From Dactylis glomerata (lineage: Eukaryota > Streptophyta > Magnoliopsida > Poales > Poaceae), in the NCBI GenBank assembly GCA_007115705.1, contig QXEO01001034.1:3952212-4016211 (forward strand): a stretch of 64,000 nucleotides of DNA, read 5' to 3'. Position numbers and translations under genes: made by a program. The notes under the pieces are model-generated. The model worked only from the letters and a program-made list of their open reading frames with translations. It did no database searches and had not been told where the DNA came from. Position 1 is the stretch's first letter. The number at the start of each line of letters is the position of its first letter. Positions 56,319 through 64,000 of the stretch are shown piece after piece.

Positions 56319-57046
56319 AATTTTGAGTTTCCGCTTCTTAGGTACAGATATGTTACAGTGAGAAGTGCAACCCAATTCTGGTCACTATTTAATTCATCTC
56401 CTTCATTCTGCATCACTCTGTAAATGTTTGTGAGTGTGCTGTAGCTGCTCCATGCAATAAGATGTTGTATCTTAGAAAATATTGTATCTCATATTGTCTG
56501 CCTCAAACTTCTTCTGAAAACTAGTGTCAATTTGAAATTTTATTGTAGAACTATGTTGAGAGAATGTAATAAATTCATTTCTGGGATATTGAGATGTTGT
56601 AATATATTGACTGCTGAAATAATAAACGTTGTTTACATCACTTGTTGTATTATATTACAAACAAATCATGTCGTGTATCTACATGCCTTGTAGTGTATAG
56701 ATTCACATTTGTAAAATACATTTCAAATTTTGAAGACTATGCATAATTGAAATATTTAAAACTAAAAATCAAATATTACAAAAAATACCAACTAGTAGGG
56801 GACAGTCATTGTTCTGCATAATTTACCTGATGTATCCAAACTCAATTGCCAACTTATGTGTTGTTTTCCTTTTGAAAGCGTATAAATTATTTATTTCAAC
56901 TGAGGCATGGGTAGTAGGAGGCATGGGTAGTAGGCAGAACAACATATTTATATTCAAACTCACCGTTGAGTCACTACCTCGCACGCCGGCTCTACCACCC
57001 TCTCTCTCCTTCCTCTAGTTCTACCCCCCTCCCTCTTTCCTTCACC
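56319..57046. other. AT-rich stretch without genes
   Basis: Resembles a 3' flank (several AATAAA-like motifs near 56560-56630) and then the CT-rich leader of the next fragment. Nothing else supported. Confidence 0.35.
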
Positions 57047-57347
57047 ATGCCGTCTTGTAATGATGGCGACGATACAAGCTACGGCAGCAGTAGCGACAAC
57101 GGCAGCCTTCTCTCCGATTTGGACTACTGCCGGACCAATGTGAGTTCCTTTTATTCGACGTGTTGGTTTATGGGGTTAGGAATTTAGATTTAGGTTTTGT
57201 TTTAGGTTCCACAGACCATCTACGACCCAGATTGGGATGGTTTGGCGATCGAGAGGGAGGCACCATGTGACCATGGGTTGAAACTAAGAAAATTTGTTGC
57301 CTTTGAAGGCACTAACACAGGGAAAAGGTTTATAAGATGCGCAAAGG
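57047..57347 (+). pseudogene. GRF-type zinc finger gene fragment (two exons)
   Basis: Exon 57047-57139 (MPSCNDGDDTSYG...) has a GT donor; exon 57206-57347 begins after TTTTAG and keeps frame. The second exon reads CDHGLKLRKFVAFEGTNTG and KRFIRCAKE, the Cys-x-His...Gly-Lys/Arg-x-Phe...Cys pattern of GRF zinc fingers that are very abundant in transposon-linked grass proteins. It is cut off by repeat X at about 57360, so the rest of the protein is absent. Confidence 0.65.
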
Positions 57348-57359
57348 AGGTTTGGATTA

Positions 57360-58174
57360 TTTATATTGCAAAAGTCACAAGTCACACGCACTCCGCACGC
57401 GGCTTGTAATGATATCTTTTTTTTAATAAGCTTGTAATGATATCTTTGTATTTATAGAATAGAATGAGATTGGAGGGAAGAGCCATCTACGGTTTGACTG
57501 TTTTTTTTTTTTTAGGGAAAGGAGGGAGATGATCGGAGGGAGGAAAATAGCTGGCCTCGCATGACGCCCACAGATCGCTGAAATGGCTGCTACCCCGTAA
57601 ACTGAGGCATGAAATTGATTGCTCACTTCGTAACCTGAGTCATATGACCCCGTAAATTGAGGTATAATTATTGATTGTTTCGTGCGTTACTTGCCCAATG
57701 GGTCATCCACCTTAATTGCTGTCACTTGCCCGATGCTTCCAGGCATGAATGTAACACCTTTTTTTAGTATCCTACTCGTGATGCGGTTCAGACTTTTTGA
57801 AAATTGATGCGGCTTAGACTTGGTTCGTTCCTTTTCCTCCTAACGTGGCAGCTCTGTTTTTCTTCATCGATGGATTTTTAGATATATTTTTGGATTTCGT
57901 TTGGCATAATTCAACAAAAGAATGATTTTTCGGACAAATTCTTCTATTCATTATATGATAATTATGAGAACCAATTCTACTATTTCTCAGTCCCAGGGTT
58001 TCCACAATAGAAAAAGAAATACAGGTCCCATCAATCAAATTATTCAACCCGTGCTGGATGTCAATTTTCCCCAGGCAACAAACGATTATAAATCCTTGAA
58101 ACAACTTGGTGAGCTTATGTATTTTGCTTTATACCATCCAAAATATACATTGTTTCCATCACCTATAGACACAC
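57360..58174. repeat. Repeat X, copy X4 (right part)
   Basis: Starts AAAGTCACAAGTCACACGC and matches the right part of X3 (32275-32637 plus 35284-35700), including the plastid-derived segment, then is cut by the CACTA at 58175. A 22-bp duplicate of TTGTAATGATATCTTT around 57405-57440 flanks a T run. Confidence 0.7.
57880..58091 (+). other. Nuclear plastid DNA: 5' end of atpB, copy in X4
   Basis: The frame from 57967 reads MRTNSTISQSQGF and later TGPINQIIQPVLDVNFP, matching the N-terminus of chloroplast ATP synthase beta. The preceding bases (TTCATTATATGATAATT) look like the plastid leader. Similarity ends near CCCCAGGCAAC, about 45 codons in. It is truncated and has no role in the nucleus that I can infer. 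Confidence 0.85.
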
Positions 58175-58420
58175 ACTAGTGGAAAAAGGGCCTTTGGCCA
58201 GGACCCTTTAGTCCCGGCCTCCATCTGGGCCGGGACTAAAGGCCCGGCCACGTCGCCCGAAATTCGCCAGCCGCCCGGGAGGCTTTGGTCCCGGCCCGTA
58301 ATGACCCTTTAGTCCCGGGTTGAGACACAAACCGGGACTAAAGGGCTACGCGCTGGGAGGTCCCCCTGTGCGCACCCTTTAGTCCCGGTTTGTGTGTCAA
58401 ACCGGGACTAAAGTCCTCTG

Positions 58421-58431
58421 CCTATATATAT
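58421..58431 (+). promoter_or_regulatory. TATA box of the CACTA transposase
   Basis: CCTATATATAT directly after the left subterminal repeats, followed by a CT-rich leader. It would drive the transposase transcript toward 58735 onward. Confidence 0.6.
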
Positions 58432-58734
58432 GGCTGCAGCCCCTCTTTCCACTCTTCCTTGCATTTTTCTTGGATGGATCTAAGTGGGTGTGTGCTAGCT
58501 CTCCTTTTTGCATGGATGCACTAGAGGTGTTTGATGAAATGTGTGTTAGAGCGATGCCGCTTCAGTTCACCGAACACAACTACGATATGAGGTGCCCGAG
58601 CCACGCTTAAGTCTCTTCCTCTTTATTTCCACTTATTCTAAAAGGTTAGCAACTATATTTTCTCGTTTAGACCGTGCGGTACTAATTTTTAGGATCGTGA
58701 TTATGTTTGATATACTGTTGCATGACGCAGATGA

Positions 58735-61700
58735 GCCATCCATGGATGTACGGTGATCGACGCACAGCCGCTTACAGAGAAGGCGTGCATTCTTTTCGAG
58801 ATGCGGCCGATGCGAACAAGCATGGTGGTGGCTATATGTTTTGTCCATGTGTTGAATGTCGGAATGAGAAGGACTACACTTCCTCAAGAGTCATTCAGAG
58901 CCACCTGCTTCGGTCCGGTTTTATGTCGGGCTATAATGTTTAGACCAAGCACGGAGAAAGAGGGGTTATGATGGAAGACGACGATGAAGAAGAAGAGAAC
59001 GATGATGACAACTACCGATCTATGTTCCCTGAGTATGCTGATACCGCAATGGAAGACAATGAAGAAGAAGATCAGGGTGCAGAACGGGAACCAGATGAGC
59101 CCGCTGATGATCTTGGCCGGGTCATTTCTGAAGCACGGCGAGGCTGCGACACAGAAAAAGAGAGGTTGCAGTTCGAGCAGATGTTACAGGACCACAACAA
59201 ATTGTTGTACCCAACTTGTGAAGATGGCCAGAAGAAGCTGGGTAGCACACTGGAATTGCTGAAGTGGAAGGCAGAGACCGGTGTGACTGACTCGTCATTC
59301 GAAAAGTTGCTGGTACTGATGAAGAAGATGCTTCCAAGAAAGAACGAATTGCCCGCCAGCACGTACGAAGCAAAGAAGCTTGTTTGCCCTCTAGGATTAG
59401 ACGTGCAGAAGATACATGCATGCCCTAATGACTGCATCCTCTACCGCGGTGAGAAGTATGAGAATATGGATAAATGCCCGGTATGCACTGCATTGCGGTA
59501 TAAGATCAGAAAAGATGACCCTGGTGAGATTGAGGGCGAGCCACCCAGGAAGAGGGTTCCTGCCAAGGTGATGTGGTATGCTCCTATAATACCACGGTTG
59601 AAACGTCTGTTCAGAAATAAAGATCATGCGAAGTTGTTGCGATGGCACATGGAAGATCGTATGAAAGACGATAAGTTGAGGCACCCCGCCGATGGTCGGC
59701 AGTGGAGAAAAATCGAGAGAGAGTTCCCGAGATTTGTAGGTGACGCAAGGAACTTATGGTTTGGTCTGAGTACAGATGGCATGAATCCTTTTGGGGAGCA
59801 GAGTTGCAGTCACAGCACCTGGCCCGTTACTCTATGTATCTACAACCTTCCTCCTTGGTTGTGCATGAAGCGGAAGTTCATTATGATGCCAGTGCTTATC
59901 CAAGGTCCAAAGCAACCCGGCAACGACATTGATGTGTACCTAAGGCCATTAGTTGACGAACTTTTACAGCTGTGGGCCGAACCAGGTGTATGTGTGTGGG
60001 CCGAACCAGGTGTACGTGTACTGGTGCTGAAGTATTTGATATGGTCAAAGATTTAAAAGTAATCTTTGGAAAGGGTCCTGGCAGCCAACCTGTTCCTAAC
60101 GGCCCTGATAAGCGCGTACCCATGTGGAAGAAGAAATCTATATTTTGGGAGCTACCCTATTGGGAAGTCCATGAGGTCCGCTCCGCAATCGACGTGATGC
60201 ACCTGACGAAGAATCTCTGCGTGAATATTCTAGGCTTCCTGGGCTTGTATGGGAAGTCAAAAGATACACCGGAAGCACGGGAGGACCAGGAACGTCATAA
60301 AGGAAGAGATGGCATGCATCCAGGGCAGTTTCAAGGGCGTGCCAGCTACGCTCTTACTAAGGAAGAGAAGGAAATCTTCTTTGAAGTCCTTTTCAGTATC
60401 AAGGTCCCGACTGGCTTCTCGTCGAATATAAAGGGAATCGTAAATATGAAAGACAAAAAATTCCAAAACCTAAAGTCTCATGACTGCCACGTGCTTATGA
60501 CGCAATTGCTTCCGGTTGCATTGAGGGGAATTCTACCGGAAAATGTTCGCCTGGCAATTGTGAAGGTATGTGCATTCCTGAATGCAATTTCTCAGAAGGT
60601 AATCGATCGAGAAAGTCTATCAGGGTTACAGATTGATGTGGTCCAATGTCTGGTCAGCTTTGAGTTGTTGTTCCCACCATCCTTCTTCAATATAATGACA
60701 CACCTCCTAGTTCACCTAGTCGAAGAGATTAGAATTCTCGGTCCTGTGTTTCTACACAATATGTTCCCCTTCGAGAGGTTCATGGGAGTCTTAAAGAAAT
60801 ATGTTCGTAACCGTGCTAGGCCAGAAGGAAGCATCTCCAAGGGCTATGGAACAGAGGAGGTCATTGAGTTTTGTGTGGACTTTCTTCCTGACCTTAAGCC
60901 GATTGGTGTTCCTGAATCTCGGTATGAGGGTAGGCTGACAGGAAAAGGCACACTAGGAAGGAAAGCAAAAGTATGTATGGATGGGCATTCTTTCTCTCAA
61001 GCACACTACACAGTTCTACACAATTCCACCGTGGTGGCTCCGTATATCGTGAGACACAAGAATATTCTATGCTCCGAAAACCCGGGGAAGACTGACTCTT
61101 GGATTAAAGGGGAACACGAGAAGACTTTCGGCAGTTGGTTGCAGACACATCTCATGAATGATGACACCGTTGGAGATCAGCTATACTGTTTGGCCAGGCC
61201 ACCATCTTCTACTATATGTACTTTCCAAGGGTATGAGATAAATGGGAATACATTTTACACGGTTGCCCAAGATAAAAAGAGCACCAACCAAAACAGTGGT
61301 GTCCGCTTTGATGCAACAGACGAGAATGGTCACTGTTTGGAAACATATTACGGGTACATAGAGGAGATATGGGAACTTGACTATGGACCTACTTTTAAGA
61401 TCCCTTTGTTTCGGTGCAAATGGGTGAAGCTGACAGGAGGCGGGGTAGTTGTAGACCAAAAGTACGGCATGACAACAGTGGATCTCAACAATCTTGCGTA
61501 CATGGATGAACCATTCGTCCTAGCCAACGATGTCGCTCAGGTTTTCTATGTGAAGGACATGTCTACAAAAACGAGAAAAAGAAATCAGCAAAAGAAGACA
61601 TCGTCCGATGAGCCAAAGCGCCACATAGTTCTTTCAGGGAAAAGAAACATCGTGGGAGTAGATGACAAGACAGACATGTCAGTAGATTATAATAAGTTTC

Positions 61701-61795
61701 ATGAAATTCCGCCCTTCAAAGTGAAAACTGACCCAAGCATCCTACTGAACGATGAAGATTCTCCATGGCTACGACCCAGGAGAAAACAGAAATAA
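58735..61795 (+). pseudogene. CACTA TNP2-type transposase, broken
   Basis: Order of domains matches plant En/Spm transposases. 58735-58940: Transposase-associated domain (HPWMYGDRRTAAYREGV, then FCPCVECRN). An in-frame TAG at 58941-58943 stands where a Trp codon is usual. 58944-59980: acidic spacer, then the first part of Transposase_21 (KKLVCPLGLDVQKIHACPND, CPVCTALRYK). At about 59975-60020 a 26-bp duplication (GTGGGCCGAACCAGGTGTA twice) is followed by a frame change, and roughly 80 residues of the transposase core expected here are missing. 60023-61795: remaining transposase region (WELPYWEVHEVRSAIDVMHL), DUF4218-like block (SHDCHVLMTQLLPVALRG) and DUF4216-like block (ELDYGPTFKIPLFRCKW), ending in a basic tail. 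With a stop, a frameshift and a core deletion it cannot be active. Confidence 0.9.
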
Positions 61796-61890
61796 TAGAT
61801 AGGATTGTTGGTGCTATAATGTAATAATGTATTAAACCTTTTATGTAATGCATGATGAAGATTCTCCATGGCTACGACAGACACGGTTAC

Positions 61891-62682
61891 ATATAGTTTT
61901 AATTGAAAATGGCAAACTAGTTAATAGTTTGGATAGTTAAAATAAATAATTTTGAAAATATAAAGTATTTTTGAATTAGTTATTCAATTTCAAACACTTT
62001 TCATATTCATAGTTTTATCAGATTCTAAAATATATAAAAAGAATATTAATTAATATAGTTTTAATTGAAAATGGCAAACTAGTTAATAGTTTGGATAGTT
62101 AAAATAAATAATTTTGAAAATATAAAGTATTTTTTGAATTAGTTATTCAATTTCAAACACTTTTCATATTCATAGTTTTATCAGATTCTAAAATATATAA
62201 AAAGAATATTAATTAATATAGTTTTAATTGAAAATGGCAAACTAGTTAATAGTTTGGATAGTTAAAATAAATAATTTTGAAAATATAAAGTATTTTTGAA
62301 TTAGTTATTCAATTTCAAACACTTTTCATATTCATAGTTTTATCAGATTCTAAAATATATAAAAAGAATATTAATTAATATAGTTTTAATTGAAAATGGC
62401 AAACTAGTTAATAGTTTGGATAGTTAAAATAAATAATTTTGAAAATATAAAGTATTTTTGAATTAGTTATTCAATTTCAAACACTTTTCATATTCATAGT
62501 TTTATCAGATTCTAAAATATATAAAAAGAATATTAATTAATATAGTTTTAATTGAAAATGGCAAACTAGTTAATAGTTTGGATAGTTAAAATAAATAATT
62601 TTGAAAATATAAAGTATTTTTGAATTAGTTATTCAATTTCAAACACTTTTCATATTCATAGTTTTATCAGATTCTAAAATAT
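61891..62682. repeat. 162-bp tandem repeat, 4.9 copies
   Basis: Copies start ATATAGTTTTAATTGAAAAT at 61891, 62053, 62216, 62378 and 62540; the last is truncated. The copies are almost identical (one differs by a single extra T), so the array is recent. It lies downstream of the transposase within the CACTA. Confidence 0.95.
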
Positions 62683-62764
62683 ACATTAGTTATTCAATTC
62701 AAAATTAAAAATTGATATTTGAAAATGAAAACCTGAAAAACTATGGCTTTGGCGCGCATTTATT

Positions 62765-62922
62765 GCGCCTTTAGTCCCGGCTGGAGCCACCAGCCGGGAC
62801 TAAAGGGGGGGGGGCTCGGGCGCCAACCGCCCATAACCCTTTAGTCCCGGTTGGGGGCTCAAACCGGGACTAAAGACACCCTTTAGTCCCGGTTTGAGCC
62901 CCCAACCGGGACTAAAGGGGGG
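62765..62922. repeat. CACTA subterminal-type inverted repeats
   Basis: CCTTTAGTCCCGG and CCGGGACTAAAGG alternate, with long inverse pairs such as GGTTTGAGCCCCCAACC against GGTTGGGGGCTCAAACC. These are the same motifs as at 58208-58410 and in the small CACTA. Confidence 0.88.
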
Positions 62923-62926
62923 AGGG

Positions 62927-62934
62927 TATATAAG
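62927..62934 (+). promoter_or_regulatory. TATA box of a second CACTA transcript
   Basis: TATATAAG directly after the inverted repeats, followed by CCCCTCTTCTTCCTCCCCAG, a pyrimidine-rich leader. Layout copies that of the transposase promoter at 58421. Confidence 0.55.
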
Positions 62935-62939
62935 CCCCT

Positions 62940-63300
62940 CTTCTTCCTCCCCAGCACTTAGCCGTTTCAACGTCGACGCGCGCGAGGAGTCCTTTGCCGA
63001 GATCGTTGCGGCCACCGGGAAACTCGCCGCGCCGCCACCCTCCGGCCACCGCCCGCCGCACCCGACCCGCGCCGCCACCGCAGCCACCCCGAGCCACGCC
63101 GCCACCGCAGCCACCCGAGCCGCGCCGCCGCGTGCCACCACTCTCCGGCCACCGCCCGCGCCGCCACCTCTCCGGCGACCGCCCGCGCCGCCACCCCTCC
63201 GGCCACCGCCCGCGCCGCCACCCCGCCGCGCCCGGCCGCCCGCCACTCCTCTCGGTGAGACGCCCGGCCGCCCACCGCGCCGCCGGCCCCTTTTTTTTAT
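62940..63300 (+). other. GC-rich exon-like block (possible TNP1-type first exon)
   Basis: Extremely GC-rich with degenerate repeats of CGCCGCCACC; long open frames on both strands (62894-63307 plus, 62800-63246 minus) are products of composition. No domain is recognised. After 63300 the sequence turns abruptly to AT-rich, as at an intron. Confidence 0.4.
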
Positions 63301-64000
63301 TAATTAAGTGTTAATTTGTTAGGTTAGATTAGATAGAATTGTTAGGTTAGGTTTTTTTTAGATAGAATTGTTAGGTTAGGTTATTTGTTAGAAATTGTTA
63401 TGTTAGATAGAATTGTTAGGTTAGGTTTTTTTAGAATTTATTATTTGTTAGTGTGTACTAGAAATAGCAAATAGAAATAAGTTAGAAAAAAAAGCAAATA
63501 GAAATAAGTTAGGTTTTTTTAGAATAGAAATAAGTTAGAAATAGAAAATAGAAATTTTAGTTAGAAAAAATAGCAAATAGCAAATAGAAATAAGTTAGAA
63601 ATAGCAAATAGCAAATAGAATTTTTAGTTAGAAAAAATAGCAAATAGAAATAAGTTAGACAAAATAGAAATAGAATTATTTTCCAAATAGAAATAGAATT
63701 ACTTTGCAAATAGAAATAAAATTAAATAGAAATAGAATTATTTTCCAAATAGAAATAGAATTACTTTGCAAATAGAAATAGAATTACTTTGCAAATAGAA
63801 ATAGAATTATTTTGCAAATAGAAATAGAAATAGAATTACTTTGCAAATAGAAATAGAATTATTTTGCAAATAGAAATAGAATTATTTTGCAAATAGAAAT
63901 AGAATTACTTTGCAAATAGAAATAGAATTACTTTGCAAATAGAAATAGAATTATTTTGCAAATAGAAATAGAATTATTTTGCAAATAGAAATAGAAATAG
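63300..64000. repeat. Degenerate short-unit repeats
   Basis: First AATTGTTAGGTTAGGTTTTT units, then from about 63660 a regular array of TTTGCAAATAGAAATAGAAT-type units about 22 bp long reaching the window end. Likely intron satellite of the CACTA. Confidence 0.85.

Larger units (their letters stand above)
58175..64000 (+). mobile_element. Large CACTA (En/Spm) transposon, right end outside the window
   Basis: Left terminus CACTAGTGGAAAAAGGGCCT with TTTAGTCCCGG subterminal repeats in both orientations (58208-58410). Then a promoter, a transposase (TNP2-type) region to 61795, 162-bp repeats, another cluster of subterminal-type repeats at 62770-62920, a second promoter and GC-rich exon-like block. 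The right CACTA end is not in the window. The 62770-62920 cluster could also mark a second, nested element. Confidence 0.85.

Noticed and set aside
57967..58179. atpB-like frame as a nuclear gene for the ATP synthase beta subunit
   Set aside because: Only about 45 codons remain, nucleotide-binding regions are absent, and a CACTA follows directly.
61891..62682. CRISPR-like regular repetition
   Set aside because: Units are contiguous 162-bp copies without spacers, in a plant transposon.
62800..63307. Long opposing open frames rich in Pro/Arg/Gly
   Set aside because: They arise from extreme GC composition and CGCCGCCACC repeats; no frame has a domain.

Overview
The window looks like nuclear DNA of a grass, most likely a Triticeae or other Pooideae species. 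The reasons are its one clear gene (a plant GH10 xylanase with GT-AG introns and GC-rich exons), Stowaway MITEs starting TACTCCCTCC, CACTA elements with TTTAGTCCCGG subterminal repeats, Helitrons with grass-type termini, and dense nested transposons. Species assignment is inference; no search was run.

Layout. 1-3.9 kb: upstream region, TATA box and a five-exon CBM22-GH10 endo-xylanase gene on the plus strand, the only gene here that looks intact. 4.1-6.9 kb: a degenerate LINE carrying a 9-bp-TSD Mutator-type MITE, which itself carries an 8-bp-TSD hAT element. 6.6-10 kb: a direct duplication of about 1 kb plus a second LINE tail. 10-23 kb: mostly unassigned AT-rich DNA with a TSD-flanked LINE fragment, Stowaway MITEs, a decayed minus-strand VPS13/chorein gene fragment, a degenerate array and a Helitron terminus. 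23-36 kb and 40-48 kb: two unclassified repeat families (called V, about 2.2 kb and tandem, and X) cut by three Helitrons whose insertion sites I could locate and a 2.1-kb CACTA element. The CACTA carries a DEDDy 3'-5' exonuclease-like reading frame and a 5S rRNA-like segment. 36-40 kb: an ATG18/PROPPIN-like fragment, a MITE-like element and a hAT transposase remnant. 48-53 kb: more diverged copies of the same repeats. 53-57.4 kb: a short GC-rich ORF, a Triticeae-type non-coding repeat, a MULE-like reading frame with two related modules, and a GRF zinc-finger fragment. 57.4-58.2 kb: a further X copy ending in chloroplast atpB-derived DNA. 58.2-64 kb: a large CACTA (En/Spm) element with a broken transposase, 162-bp tandem repeats and a second promoter; it runs off the window.

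Biologically this is one cell-wall gene beside a transposon graveyard. The nesting can be ordered: X and V repeats are oldest, Helitrons and CACTA inserted into them later. No tRNA gene, CRISPR array or full-length LTR retrotransposon was seen. The features closest to an unusual system are the CACTA with exonuclease and 5S-like cargo, the amplified plastid atpB start, and the composite Helitron 5' ends.
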